This document shows, one piece after another, positions 1-9,316 of a DNA stretch of 64,000 nucleotides. The number at the start of each line of letters is the position of its first letter. Within the stretch, counting starts at the first letter, position 1. Origin of the DNA: Palsa-295 sp963781105 (GTDB lineage Bacteria > Acidobacteriota > Terriglobia > Acidiferrales > UBA7541); assembly GCA_963781105.1 (NCBI GenBank), contig CAWAED010000012.1, forward strand, positions 445,130 to 509,129, in the 5' to 3' direction. A program made the translations under genes and the position numbers. The notes beneath the pieces are model-generated. The model saw only the letters and a list, made by a program, of their open reading frames with translations. It did no database searches and was not told the DNA's origin.

Positions 1-862
1 GCGGCAGCGACGACTTGCTCTCAACGAGAAAGTTTCGAATAAGTTTGCTACTAAAAACGTCGCCAACACGAAATCTTGATTGCACCAGGGTTTCAATCAG
101 CGGGTCGGAAGTGAAAACCTCAATCTTCTCTAAGCGATATTGCTTCCCCTGGTTCACTTCCATAATCAGTGAAATGCGTCCGCGCTCGTCATCAATGTCC
201 GTGAGTGGTGTCACGACAAAATCGACATACCCACGGGAGCCGTACAGCTGCTGCATTGCTTCAATTGCGTCTCTGACCTTTCCCGCGCTAAAAATGTCTC
301 CTTCATGCATATGAAGCAGGAATCGTAATTCTTCGTTGGAAAACACGAGATGGTCGGTAGGATCGGCTGATCGGTAACTTAGATCTCCCAAGCCGTACTG
401 GAGCCCCTCATTCACGTGAACGGTAAGCAGCACATCTTCGAAAGACGCGTCTGACTTAATTACTTCCGCCCGTGCGCTCGCTTCTACCTTAAAGAAACCC
501 GCATCTGTCCACGCGCCGCGAATCCAAGGATCTTGCACTTCTTCGAGCCAGCCAGAATGGGCGTCAAACCGACTCGCTTTGAGTCGGGCCACCAGTCCCT
601 CCCGATCGCCGTCTTGCAGGTGAATTGGCCCGTCAAATTTCACGTCGTCGATTACAACTTTCGGCTGCGGCTTGTCCGCTCCCGCCAGCGCGGCCGCCTT
701 CGCTTCAACCTCCTGGTGCATGTCGTTGATCTCGTCAGCGAGCGTTGGATACGGCAGACAGCGGTTGAGCCTGCGCGGAATTTGGGCGGAAACGGGTGAG
801 ACGCAAACTAGCGCAGCGGCAAATGCGAGCGAGGCGGAGCGCAATTGGGTCCGACTCCACAT
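1..862 (-). CDS. POTRA-domain outer-membrane protein, partial (C-terminus outside window)
   Basis: Translating the minus strand from the ATG at 862 gives an unbroken frame that runs off the left edge after 287 codons. The first ~26 residues form a Sec signal peptide (hydrophobic core followed by VSAQ). After it come alternating beta/alpha segments typical of POTRA repeats, including a GVVDFVV-like strand (YGSRGYVDFVV) after a helix and an 'F-x-V-G-D-x-F' turn near the truncated end. POTRA proteins of the BamA/TamA/FtsA-like Omp85 group sit in the periplasm and feed substrates to an outer-membrane barrel. Any barrel would lie beyond the window, so BamA-like, TamA-like or barrel-less POTRA proteins cannot be separated. 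An in-frame stop lies just upstream of the ATG. Confidence 0.75.
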   Translation of the reverse strand, partial: MWSRTQLRSASLAFAAALVCVSPVSAQIPRRLNRCLPYPTLADEINDMHQEVEAKAAALAGADKPQPKVVIDDVKFDGPIHLQDGDREGLVARLKASRFDAHSGWLEEVQDPWIRGAWTDAGFFKVEASARAEVIKSDASFEDVLLTVHVNEGLQYGLGDLSYRSADPTDHLVFSNEELRFLLHMHEGDIFSAGKVRDAIEAMQQLYGSRGYVDFVVTPLTDIDDERGRISLIMEVNQGKQYRLEKIEVFTSDPLIETLVQSRFRVGDVFSSKLIRNFLVESKSSLP

Positions 863-974
863 GACGCAAAGTATAGACTCGTTAATTAGCATCCGGAAGA
901 ACCCGCTGATTACTTTACCGGGTTCACAGAAACGTCAGACGACGTTGCGAAGGTTGGGCGGCCAATCGCCGCCG

Positions 975-3368
975 TTACGAATGCGGCGCAGCAAGGGCAG
1001 TAACACGCGCAGGCGCGGGGGCTGAAGTTGGCGAAATGGTCTTCGGACGCGGCGGCAATTTAGGCGCAGGCTTCGCCCCCGGCGGCGCGGTACTAACCGG
1101 AGCAGCGACAGGCACCTTCGCCGGCGCCAAGCCCTGCTCCGCAGCATCCGCAGGCGGCGCGGTATCCGGCACATCCACGAGCACCTGCTTGGTCGGCGCA
1201 ATTTTTTCCAGCGACACCACGTTCGGGAAATTCTCCACCGCCACGCCCTGCGTCGCCTGCTGCATGAACTCGAGCCAAATCGGCAGCGCCGCCTTCGCAC
1301 CGGTTTCTTTCTTGCCGAGCGAAATGCGCTTGTCGTCGTTCCCCACCCAAACTCCCGCGGTCAGTTGCGGCGTAAATCCGATGTACCAGGCGTCAGTAAA
1401 ATCGTTCGTCGTTCCAGTCTTCCCCGCCGAGGGGCGCCCCAACTCCTTCGCACGCACTCCCGTCCCGAACTGCACGACATCCTCAAGCATCGCCACCATC
1501 GTCCGCGCCACTTCCGGCGGCACCACATCCGTCACGTTCGGCCGCGGCTCTTCGAGCACCGCGCCATCATAAGAAGTCACGCGCCGGATGTAATGCGGCT
1601 CGATGTGTATGCCGTCATCCGGAAACACAGTGAATGCCGAGGTGTGCTCGATCAGCGACAAATCCGCCGCGCCCAGCGCCAGAGGCAAATAAGGCGGCAG
1701 CGGACTCGTAATCCCAAATTTCCGCGCGAGATCCACCACGTTCAGCACTCCCACGTGATCGAGCAGCCGCACCGCCGGCACATTGCGCGAATCCGCCAGC
1801 GCGCGCCGCAAAGTGATGCGGCCTTCGAATTTTTCGTCGTAATTGCGTGGAGAATAATTCTGCCCGCCGCTGCGAAATGTCACCGGCTCGTCCACCACCG
1901 TATCGAACGGGCTCATTCCCATTTCCAGCGCGTCCGAGTACACGTACACCTTGAACGAGCTGCCCGTCTGCCGCACCGCTTGCGTCGCGCGATTGAATTT
2001 CGATTCCTCGAAATCGTAGCCGCCCACCATCGCTTTGATCTCGCCGCTCGCATTATCAATCGCCAGCAACGCGGCCTGCGCCGCCGGAACCTGCTCCAGC
2101 TGCACTCGCGCTGTAATCCCGGAAATTTCCTTGATGGAAACGCATACCAGGTCGCCCACCTTCAGCAGTTCTGGCGGAGACTTGTGCCCCGTCCACGCAA
2201 AATCCGCCGGTGTCAGCATCGCGTGATACGGCCCGATCTTGATGGACGCGAACGTCGGCTCAACCTTCGTGACTACACCCGTGACGTAGTCGCCCTTCTG
2301 AATCGCGTCGTGCCAATCGTCGCTCTGATAACGCTCCAGCGGCCCTTCGTGCTGCTCCAAAATATTCGGCAAATTTCCGCGCCATCCGTGGCGCCGGTCA
2401 TAGGCGTGCAACCCGTCGCGCACCGCCTGGTCTGCCGCCTTCTGCATCGCCACATTTAAACTCGTGTATACGCGCAATCCCTGCTCGTGCACCGCCGCCG
2501 TGCCGTAGGTGTGTTCCAGATACTCGCGCACTTCCTCGACGAAGTACGGAGCCAGATCGTTGCGCAGCGGCGCGATGTGCAGGCCCAGCGGCAACTTGGT
2601 GGCCTCCTCCGCTTGCGCCTCCGTAATCTTGCGGTCGTGCGCCATCAGCGACAGCACCAGATTCCGCCGCGCTAGCGCCCGCTCCGGATGATTGATCGGC
2701 GCGTAAATTGGTCCGCGAATAATCGCCGCCAGCATCGCCGCTTCCGGCAACGTCAATTTCCCCACCGGCTTATCGAAATAATATTCCGACGCCGCCTCGA
2801 ACCCGTAATTTCCCGCTCCCAGATAAATCTGGTTGCAGTACATCGTGAAAATCTGTTCTTTCGTGTAATGCCGCTCGATTTGAATTGCCAGTAGCGTTTC
2901 CTCGATCTTGCGCCGCGCGCTGCGGTCCGAACGGTTCAGGAAAAGCCCACCCGCAAGCTGCATGGTCAAAGTGCTCGCGCCTTCCGCGAGACGATGGTGA
3001 CGGACATCGTGCCAGGCCGCTTCCAGCACGCGTGGAATGTCCACGCCCCAATGCTGTTCGAAGTGCTGGTCTTCCGTGGTGAGAATCGCGTCGCGCAAAA
3101 CTTGCGGAATCTGGTTGTAAGTCAGCAGGATCCGCCGTTGCAGCGCGAAAGTTCCGATGGATTGCCCGTCGTCCGCGTATAGCTCCGTCACCACGTTTGG
3201 CCGGTAATCCTGCAGCGCGTGAATTTCAGGCAAGTCGCTCGAATACACAAACAGCAATCCCACCGCCGCGCCCACCGCCACCGCGCACAGCAGCAGAAAC
3301 GTAAACGCCAGCTGGCCGAAGACCGTGTCTCCGGTTATCTTCATCGTCGCCCGATAAAATCTTTCCAT
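975..3368 (-). CDS. Penicillin-binding protein 1A (class A, bifunctional)
   Basis: A 797-residue bifunctional peptidoglycan synthase that polymerises lipid II and cross-links the strands at the outer face of the inner membrane. One membrane anchor lies at about residues 18-42. The GT51 glycosyltransferase domain carries the catalytic glutamate in TTEDQHF (E99), the GASTLTMQLA motif (130-139) and RKIEE..A..IE. The transpeptidase domain has the acylated serine in TGSSFK (S470/K473), an SRN motif and KTGTT. An OB-like insert lies between them. The C-terminal ~70 residues are a Pro/Ala-rich tail, common in this family. Length is normal. The start at 3368 has an alternative ATG eight codons in. 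The domain assignment is secure; the particular pbp1A/1B name is not. Confidence 0.95.
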   Translation of the reverse strand: MERFYRATMKITGDTVFGQLAFTFLLLCAVAVGAAVGLLFVYSSDLPEIHALQDYRPNVVTELYADDGQSIGTFALQRRILLTYNQIPQVLRDAILTTEDQHFEQHWGVDIPRVLEAAWHDVRHHRLAEGASTLTMQLAGGLFLNRSDRSARRKIEETLLAIQIERHYTKEQIFTMYCNQIYLGAGNYGFEAASEYYFDKPVGKLTLPEAAMLAAIIRGPIYAPINHPERALARRNLVLSLMAHDRKITEAQAEEATKLPLGLHIAPLRNDLAPYFVEEVREYLEHTYGTAAVHEQGLRVYTSLNVAMQKAADQAVRDGLHAYDRRHGWRGNLPNILEQHEGPLERYQSDDWHDAIQKGDYVTGVVTKVEPTFASIKIGPYHAMLTPADFAWTGHKSPPELLKVGDLVCVSIKEISGITARVQLEQVPAAQAALLAIDNASGEIKAMVGGYDFEESKFNRATQAVRQTGSSFKVYVYSDALEMGMSPFDTVVDEPVTFRSGGQNYSPRNYDEKFEGRITLRRALADSRNVPAVRLLDHVGVLNVVDLARKFGITSPLPPYLPLALGAADLSLIEHTSAFTVFPDDGIHIEPHYIRRVTSYDGAVLEEPRPNVTDVVPPEVARTMVAMLEDVVQFGTGVRAKELGRPSAGKTGTTNDFTDAWYIGFTPQLTAGVWVGNDDKRISLGKKETGAKAALPIWLEFMQQATQGVAVENFPNVVSLEKIAPTKQVLVDVPDTAPPADAAEQGLAPAKVPVAAPVSTAPPGAKPAPKLPPRPKTISPTSAPAPARVTALAAPHS

Positions 3369-3450
3369 TAACTAGCATTCTAGCGCATCCCCGCAGACCG
3401 CGCCGGATTCTACCTACGTAAAATGTTCCAATCAGTCGCGCCTTCTCCTC

Positions 3451-3508
3451 GCCTCTCTGCCTCTCTGCCTCCTTGCCTCTTTCCCTCTGTGTCTCTGAGC
3501 CTCGGTGG
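3451..3508. repeat. Low-complexity (CCTCTCTG)-like octamer repeat
   Basis: Between the divergent penicillin-binding protein and antiporter genes the plus strand reads as degenerate tandem copies of CCTCTCTG (CCTCTCTG, CCTCTCTG, CCTCCTTG, CCTCTTTC, CCTCTGTG). The other strand resembles the CACAGAGGCACAGAG-type repeat seen dispersed in several environmental bacterial genomes. Its role is unknown. It occupies most of the leader region upstream of the antiporter. Confidence 0.55.
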
Positions 3509-3585
3509 CGCTCCGGATTTTTGCGATTGCAGCCTCACCTCCCGCCAAGTAAATTTGTCCCGCCAGAATCTCCCGGCGAGGACCC

Positions 3586-4794
3586 ATGGAAGCCAATCCA
3601 GTCCTGTTTCGCGATCTAACCTATATCTTCCTCGCCGCCGTCTTCGGAGGCCTCGCCGCATGGCGCCTCAAGCTGCCACTAATCCTTGGATTCGTCCTAG
3701 GCGGGATCGCGATCAGTCCATTCACTCCCGGCCCGCATCTTTCCGACCTGCACACGTTCGAAGTCTTCGCCGAAGTCGGCGTCGTCCTGCTGATGTTTTC
3801 CATCGGCGTTGATTTTTCGATCCCGGACCTGATGCGCGTGAAATGGATCGCGCTGGGCGGCGGTACGCTGGGAATCCTGTTCTCAATGGCGCTCGCGCTC
3901 GGGGTCTCCTGGCTCATTGGCTGGACGCTGATTCAGGGCTTCGTCATCGGCGCCACCATCTCCGTCGCCAGCACCATGGTCCTCGCGCGGCTGCTCACCG
4001 ATAGCGGTGCCCTCGGCACCGAATATGGCCGCGTGATGATCGGCATCACTCTCGTCGAAGATATCGCCGTGGTCTTCATGACCATCATCATTCCCACTTT
4101 CAGCGGCCCCAGCGAAGGCCGCTTCCAGAAAGCCGCATGGACTCTCGGCAAAGCCGCCCTGCTGCTCATCCCGCTCGTTTTTCTCGCGATGACGGTGGTT
4201 CCCCGCGTCCTGCGCAAAGCCGCGCGCACCAAGGACAATGAACTTTTCTTGCTGGTCGCCATCGCTATCTGTCTCGTCTCGGCCGCCGTCGCGCAAGCCG
4301 TAGGCTTCTCCGTCGCTCTCGGCGCGTTTCTCGCGGGACTTTCCATCAGCGGCTCGGAAGATCTGCACGAAGCGCATACCACTCTGATTCCTCTGCGTGA
4401 CGCATTCGTCGCACTCTTTTTCGTCTCGCTCGGCACGCTCGTAGTCCCCAGCGTCATCATTCACAATCTTCCGCTGCTAGGCGTAATGCTCCTGCTGATC
4501 GTCGTAGGAAAATTCGTGGTCTGGCTCGGCGTGATGAAACTTTTCCGCTACTCGCTTTGGACCTCGATCGCGGTAGCCGCTGGCTTAACGCAAATCGGCG
4601 AACTGTCCTTCATCCTCGTCGAAGTAGCAAAAAAATCTGGCCTCGTCGGCGAAGAAGTCTTCACCGCTACTCTAGCCGCATCCCTGATCTCAATTTTTCT
4701 GAATATGCTGCTAGTAAGGTGGGTGATGCGCAGAATCACGCCAAAAATTGCGCCAAAAGCCACCACAGAGACAGCCGCGGAAGCCACCGCGTAG
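3586..4794 (+). CDS. Cation:proton antiporter, CPA2 (KefB/YbaL) membrane domain
   Basis: A 402-residue polytopic inner-membrane protein with about 12 hydrophobic segments. The N-terminal LKLPLILGFVLGG and the EVGVVLLMFSIGVDFS segment are hallmarks of the Kef/YbaL group, as is the ISVASTMVLARLL...G.VMIGITLVEDI core, where the V-E-D acidic pair lines the ion path. Such proteins exchange K+ or Na+ for H+. The protein ends after the membrane domain with a short Ala/Thr/Glu tail, so the cytosolic TrkA-N (RCK) domain of KefB/KefC is absent and gating by NAD(H) or glutathione adducts is not expected from this chain. It is transcribed alone, divergent from the penicillin-binding protein. Confidence 0.9.
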   Translation: MEANPVLFRDLTYIFLAAVFGGLAAWRLKLPLILGFVLGGIAISPFTPGPHLSDLHTFEVFAEVGVVLLMFSIGVDFSIPDLMRVKWIALGGGTLGILFSMALALGVSWLIGWTLIQGFVIGATISVASTMVLARLLTDSGALGTEYGRVMIGITLVEDIAVVFMTIIIPTFSGPSEGRFQKAAWTLGKAALLLIPLVFLAMTVVPRVLRKAARTKDNELFLLVAIAICLVSAAVAQAVGFSVALGAFLAGLSISGSEDLHEAHTTLIPLRDAFVALFFVSLGTLVVPSVIIHNLPLLGVMLLLIVVGKFVVWLGVMKLFRYSLWTSIAVAAGLTQIGELSFILVEVAKKSGLVGEEVFTATLAASLISIFLNMLLVRWVMRRITPKIAPKATTETAAEATA

Positions 4795-4889
4795 CAGCTC
4801 ACAGGACGAAGGGAAAAAACGAAGGCAAGCCAGCTAGAACGAAACGCGCAAGACCCAAATTTCCATTTCGAATTTCTATTTTCTACCTT

Positions 4890-5237
4890 CTACCCGAGCG
4901 CTTCTTCTGCTTCCTGCACCGTATCAAAAGACTTAATCAAAGTCCCCACATGCGTCATATCAATCAAAGCCTTCACTTGCGTATTCATGCCGGTCACCGC
5001 CAATTTCCGCTGCGCGCGTTGCGCCGCCACATATGCGCCCACCAACGCGCCCAGCCCCGCCGAGTCCACGTAGGGCACTCCGCTGAAATCCAAAATCAGT
5101 TTCGGCGCGGTCTCCGCGCGAGTCGCGGTCTGAAAAGCAAAGACCGTCTGAATACTCAGCGAACCTTTCAGCGTCAGAACTTTCTGGCCTTCGCGGCTTC
5201 CGGCCGATGCGGCAATCTGCAATTGATCGTTAGGCAT
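4890..5237 (-). CDS. STAS-domain anti-sigma factor antagonist
   Basis: A 115-residue single STAS domain. The core PKLILDFSGVPYVDSAGLGAL contains the SpoIIAA-type phosphorylation segment D-S-A-G-L-G, with the serine that a partner-switching kinase would modify. In this family the unphosphorylated protein binds an anti-sigma factor/kinase (RsbW/SpoIIAB type) and frees a sigma factor or other target. No kinase or sigma gene is adjacent, so the partner is unknown. A second STAS protein of similar size is encoded at 31566-31922. Confidence 0.88.
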   Translation of the reverse strand: MPNDQLQIAASAGSREGQKVLTLKGSLSIQTVFAFQTATRAETAPKLILDFSGVPYVDSAGLGALVGAYVAAQRAQRKLAVTGMNTQVKALIDMTHVGTLIKSFDTVQEAEEALG

Positions 5238-5306
5238 GGACCGTGATTCTACCCAATCGTCAACGCGCTGATTATGAATATTGTGTTACAGCGTGATTTG
5301 CAGCTG

Positions 5307-5729
5307 TCACGGTTCAAACCGTGCCCGCAATTCCGCCGGTACAATCGGACAAACGTCATCCTGTCGCCCAAACACGCGATAGCGAACCCGCGCTACGAAA
5401 TCGTAAACAAAGTCCCGCAATCCCGGCGGAATCACGCCCACCACCGAAGCCAGCACAGCCCAAACCCCACCAAGCCGCCGCCAAATATGCAAAAATGCAG
5501 CAGACCGTACCAAAAGCGTCCCATCTCGAGTCAGCACCACAACGCTGTCCGGCAATCCCACCCGCCGCTCCACCGCCACGCGCGCCGCAAGAGTCTCGCC
5601 CTGCAGCGGCGCAAACCGAAACGCGCGCGCGCTGTGATCGTGCTTCAGCACAAATTTCACCGCGCGATGGCACAACCCACAATGTCCATCGTAAAAAAGA
5701 TATTCCGCGCCCTCCGATTCTTGCCCCAC
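5307..5729 (-). CDS. DCC-family thiol-disulfide oxidoreductase-like protein (DUF393)
   Basis: The conserved block starts with YLFYDGHCGLCHRAVKFVL: the D-x-x-C-x-x-C signature of the DCC family, a thioredoxin-like group whose substrates are mostly unknown. It continues with FRFAPLQGETLA and a WRRLGG..W segment, as expected. The open frame extends upstream to 5975, but that would overlap the divergent CBS-domain enzyme by ~95 bp and add a poorly conserved N-terminus. I therefore take the GTG at 5729 (TTG at 5732 is an alternative), which gives 140 residues, the usual family length. There is no strong ribosome-binding site at either, so the start is uncertain. Confidence 0.75.
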   Translation of the reverse strand: MGQESEGAEYLFYDGHCGLCHRAVKFVLKHDHSARAFRFAPLQGETLAARVAVERRVGLPDSVVVLTRDGTLLVRSAAFLHIWRRLGGVWAVLASVVGVIPPGLRDFVYDFVARVRYRVFGRQDDVCPIVPAELRARFEP

Positions 5730-5880
5730 CAAAAAAGCATAGCACGGGCGCGCCGCAACACTGTTTCGCGCGCGGCGAATCGCACTTACGGAAACGATTT
5801 CCCCTTCCCGCTTGCCACGCTTTCCGAAACTCTCTAAGCTTGTTTGGTTCGCCCAATTTTGCGGGAGCCGCTCCACGCGC

Positions 5881-7269
5881 ATGAAGTGCAACAACATCCT
5901 CGAAGCCATCGGCAACACGCCCATCGTCCGCCTGAATCGCCTGGCGAAAGACTCCGCCGCCGAAGTCTGGGTCAAAGCCGACTACATGAATCCCGGCGGC
6001 TCGGTAAAAGACCGCATCGGCATCTCCATGATCGAAGAAGCCGAACGCACCGGCAAACTCAAGCCCGGCGGCACCATCATCGAAGGGACTTCCGGCAACA
6101 CCGGCCTGGGGCTCGCCCTCGTTGCCTGCGTGCGCGGCTACAAAGTCGTCTTCACTATCACCGACAAGCAATCGCGCGAAAAAATTGATCTGCTTAAAGC
6201 TTTTGGCGCCGAAGTAATCGTCTGCCCCACCGCCGTCGAGCCCGAAGATCCGCGCAGCTATTATTCCGTCGCCGCAAAACTCGCGCGCGAAATTCCCAAT
6301 TCCTTCTATCCCAATCAGTACGCCAATCCCATGAATCCGGAAGCGCACTATCGCTCCACCGGCCCGGAAATTTGGAAGGACACCGAAGGAAAGATTACGC
6401 ACTTCGTGTGTGGCATCGGCACCGGCGGCACCATCTCCGGCGTGGGACGCTACCTCAAGGAACAAAATCCCAACGTCAAAATCATCGGCGTGGATCCGAT
6501 CGGCTCCCTCTACTACGAAAAGGTCAAGACCGGGAAAGTCGGCAAGGCCCTCACCTACGTCGTCGAAGGCATCGGCGAAGATTTTTTCCCCGGCACCATG
6601 AACCTGGGGATTCTCGACGACGTCCTTCAGGTTAACGACGAAGAATGTTTCGTCTGGGCTCGCCGTCTCGCGAAACAAGAAGGCATTTTCACCGGAGGTT
6701 CGGGCGGCGGCTGCATCTCCGCCGCGCTAAAAATTGCCAAGGCCGCGAAGAAAGGCGATTTCATCGTAGCCTTCGCGCCGGATTCCGGCTCAAGATACAT
6801 GTCCAAAGTTTTCAACGACGGCTGGATGCGCGAGCACGGCTACGTAGATGCCGAAGTCACTCTCTCCGCCGCCGACGTAATCCGCGTCAAACGCCAGAAC
6901 GGCAAAACGCGCGAGATGATCGTCGCCGGTCCGTATCAAACGGTTTTCCATGCACTGCAAACCATGCAGCAACAGGACATCTCGCAGCTTCCCGTCTTCG
7001 AAGAAGGAAAATCCATCGGCACGGTCTTCGAAGACCAAATCCTAAATCTCGCGCTGCAAGGCAAAGACCTGCGCAAGCTCGTCATCCGCGAAGTCATGGG
7101 CGCCCCGCTCCCGCAGGTTGCCGCGAACTCTCCCGTCGAGCGGGTCACCTATATCCTCAGCCACGATAGCCCCGCCGTCTTCGTCGAAATGCCCGGCGCC
7201 AAACTCGAAGTCCTCACCAAGTTCGATCTCATGGACACCGTCGCAGGCCTAGTCGGCCAAAAGCGCTAA
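5881..7269 (+). CDS. cbs: Cystathionine beta-synthase / cysteine synthase with C-terminal CBS pair
   Basis: A 462-residue fold-type II PLP enzyme. The PLP lysine lies in GGSVKDR, the substrate loop in EGTSGNTG, and the phosphate-binding glycine loop in GIGTGGT. A GGSGGG motif and a tail of two CBS domains (from about residue 340) match the long cystathionine beta-synthase architecture rather than the short CysK. It would join serine (or O-acetylserine) with homocysteine or sulfide in transsulfuration or cysteine synthesis. The CBS pair usually binds adenosyl ligands such as SAM and sets activity. The start is placed at MKCNNILEAIGNTP because family members begin there; an open frame continues 69 bp upstream. 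A homocysteine methyltransferase gene ~4 kb away handles the same metabolite. Confidence 0.93.
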   Translation: MKCNNILEAIGNTPIVRLNRLAKDSAAEVWVKADYMNPGGSVKDRIGISMIEEAERTGKLKPGGTIIEGTSGNTGLGLALVACVRGYKVVFTITDKQSREKIDLLKAFGAEVIVCPTAVEPEDPRSYYSVAAKLAREIPNSFYPNQYANPMNPEAHYRSTGPEIWKDTEGKITHFVCGIGTGGTISGVGRYLKEQNPNVKIIGVDPIGSLYYEKVKTGKVGKALTYVVEGIGEDFFPGTMNLGILDDVLQVNDEECFVWARRLAKQEGIFTGGSGGGCISAALKIAKAAKKGDFIVAFAPDSGSRYMSKVFNDGWMREHGYVDAEVTLSAADVIRVKRQNGKTREMIVAGPYQTVFHALQTMQQQDISQLPVFEEGKSIGTVFEDQILNLALQGKDLRKLVIREVMGAPLPQVAANSPVERVTYILSHDSPAVFVEMPGAKLEVLTKFDLMDTVAGLVGQKR

Positions 7270-7588
7270 GAATTCTGTCGTGAACGTACGCTCTCGAAGG
7301 CCAGGATTTTGGTCCCATCACGCCGCCAGGCGCCGTCGGAAAGCCGGGCGCTAGTCATCGGAAGGGCGGGACTTCAGTCCCGCCGTACGGGTTGCTATGT
7401 GAAATATCGGTTTTTTCGTCAGGGCACGGCTTTAGCCGCTGAGGTCTCGGACCGCTAATTCTCGCCCGCGCTCGTATCCCGAAACTCCAAAGCCTTTACA
7501 TTCTTAACGCTCACTTTACTGGCTCTTTAGCAGTCTCACATCTATCCGGAAAATCCCGGCGCAGGGCGAAAACGCGGGAAGGGCGGCT
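7270..7588. other. Intergenic region carrying short palindromes
   Basis: No coding signal is seen. It holds a perfect inverted repeat at 7365-7384 (GGCGGGACT, 2-nt loop, AGTCCCGCC) and a smaller one at 7427-7438 (CGGCT-TT-AGCCG). The end of the region, around 7576-7584, is a purine-rich ribosome-binding site for the kinase gene. Confidence 0.6.
7365..7384. repeat. REP-like palindrome with CTTCAG core
   Basis: A perfect 9-bp inverted repeat around a TC loop (core GGACTTCAGTCC). It is related in sequence to the palindromes at 22781-22798 and 35054-35071, all of which share an ACT(T/G)(C/A)AGT-like centre flanked by GC-rich arms. It lies between genes. The family is probably a repetitive extragenic palindrome. 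Confidence 0.6.
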
Positions 7589-9316
7589 TTGGATTTGGGA
7601 ACAATCAAACGGCGGGCATGGCTCTCCTGGGCCTCAGTGATTCTGCTCGCGATTCTTTGCGCCGTGCTCGCTGTGCTGCAATATCGTTGGACCGCTCAGG
7701 TCGCCGCCGGCGAACAATTGCGCCTCAAAAGCAACTTGGATTCCCGCCTCGAACTTCTCCGCCGCAGTTTCAACGAGCGCATTGATTCGGCGTGCCTCGC
7801 TTTCGTGCCATCGTCCGCGGAATTCGCGAAGCAAAGCGCCGAAGACGCATACCTGGAAAAATATCGCGCGCAACGCGCCTCGCAAGCCGATATCGTCTCA
7901 ACCGTCGCGCTCGCCATCCCGCACGGGAACGAACTCACGCTCTTGATTCCGGACGCCGTAGGAAGCCGCTTCATAGAAACCGCTTGGCCCTCCGATTGGA
8001 TCTCCATCCACAACGAACTTCTCGCCCGCGCGAATGGCGGCCCTCCTGGGCCAAGCCTTCCGCAAATTCCCACGCTTCGCGCCATCCCGCATTTTGGCCG
8101 CGAAGAAGGCCGCCTCGGACGCACGATTTCGCGCGAGCAGGATTGGCTGATCCTCAAACTCAATGACCCCTACATCGCGCGCACTCTCGTTCCCGAGATG
8201 TTGAACAGTTATCTCGGTGTTTCCGGCAAGCTCGATTACGATGCGCAAGTCGTCGTCAATCAGGTTCCTTTTACTCCGCTCTATGATTCCGCGCCGCGCC
8301 CTCCGCGCAGCAAAATTTGGACTCCGGACGCGTCCGTCGCCCTTATGGAAACCACGCCGCCCGTGTCCTCATTCGTCCGTGCGTCAGCGGAACGCGCGGC
8401 CACGTCTCCGTCTCTGCCGCCATTTCCCGCGCGCGCTTCCGGATTGTGGCTCTTGCGTGTGCACCATCACGCCGGCTCGCTCGAGTCTATCGTCGCCGGA
8501 GCGCGCCGCCGCAACCTTGCGCTCTCGGCGGGACTATTGCTTCTGATTCTTGCGACGGTGGCTTCGCTAGTGCGCTCCTCCCGTCGCGAACGCCAAATGG
8601 CCGAGCTGCAGATGAATTTCGTCGAAGGCGTCTCGCATGAACTGCGCACGCCGCTCACTGTGATCCGCACCGCGGCGTTCAATCTGCGCGGCAATCTCGC
8701 GCAAAAGCCCGATCAGGTCGTTCGCTACGGCTCGTTAATTCAAACTGAGAGCGAGAAGTTAACCGCGCTCGTGGACCAAGTGCTGAGTTACGGCAGCGCG
8801 CGCTCCGGGCGCGTCATCGCCCAGCGCTCGCCCGTCGCGATTGACGCGCTCATCGAAAGCACCCTGCAGTCCAGCCGCCTCGACTTCGAAAATTCGAATC
8901 TCACCATCGAGAAGAAAATCGCGCCCGATCTGCCCCTGGTTCTCGCCGATCCTGAAGCCATGGAGCACGTACTGCAAAATCTTTTTGAAAACGCCGTGAA
9001 ATACGGCACGCAATCAAGCAACTGGATCGGAATCTTCGCCGCCGCCGCACCGCCCAATGGCGCGCCCGCTGTCGAAATCCGGGTCGCCGACCACGGCCCG
9101 GGCATACCCAAAGAAGAACGCGAACATATTTTCGATTCTTTCTATCGCGGGCGCCGCGCCGTACACGACCAGATTCACGGCACCGGCCTCGGCCTCACTC
9201 TCGCAAAACAAATTGTGGAAGCTCACGGCGGCACCATCGCCGTGAAAAGCCAGCCCAACGAAGGCACCGAGTTCATAGTCAGAATTCCCGCTGTCTCAGC
9301 CGGAGCGCCGGAATGA
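7589..9316 (+). CDS. Sensor histidine kinase
   Basis: A 575-residue membrane sensor kinase. A first membrane segment (about residues 12-31) and a second (about 308-326) enclose a ~270-residue periplasmic sensing region with no recognisable domain. The H box is VSHELRTPLT with phosphorylatable H350. It is followed by the N box (LFENAVKYG), G1 (DHGPGIP) and G2 (GTGLGLTLAKQIVEAHGG). The start is TTG at 7589, preceded by a purine-rich GGGAAGGG site; no in-frame ATG precedes the first membrane segment. The stop overlaps the next gene's ATG (ATGA), so kinase and regulator are translated together. The signal is unknown. Confidence 0.92.
   Translation: MDLGTIKRRAWLSWASVILLAILCAVLAVLQYRWTAQVAAGEQLRLKSNLDSRLELLRRSFNERIDSACLAFVPSSAEFAKQSAEDAYLEKYRAQRASQADIVSTVALAIPHGNELTLLIPDAVGSRFIETAWPSDWISIHNELLARANGGPPGPSLPQIPTLRAIPHFGREEGRLGRTISREQDWLILKLNDPYIARTLVPEMLNSYLGVSGKLDYDAQVVVNQVPFTPLYDSAPRPPRSKIWTPDASVALMETTPPVSSFVRASAERAATSPSLPPFPARASGLWLLRVHHHAGSLESIVAGARRRNLALSAGLLLLILATVASLVRSSRRERQMAELQMNFVEGVSHELRTPLTVIRTAAFNLRGNLAQKPDQVVRYGSLIQTESEKLTALVDQVLSYGSARSGRVIAQRSPVAIDALIESTLQSSRLDFENSNLTIEKKIAPDLPLVLADPEAMEHVLQNLFENAVKYGTQSSNWIGIFAAAAPPNGAPAVEIRVADHGPGIPKEEREHIFDSFYRGRRAVHDQIHGTGLGLTLAKQIVEAHGGTIAVKSQPNEGTEFIVRIPAVSAGAPE

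Noticed and set aside
1365..2459. Long plus-strand open frame (364 codons) opposite the penicillin-binding protein gene
   Set aside because: It is antisense to a well-supported gene, its product is Arg/His-rich with no domain, and it arises from the GC-biased codons of the real gene.
5356..6678. Long minus-strand open frame (440 codons) opposite the CBS-domain enzyme
   Set aside because: Gly/Asp/Phe-rich shadow of the real gene on the other strand; no motif; also overlaps the DCC gene in another frame.
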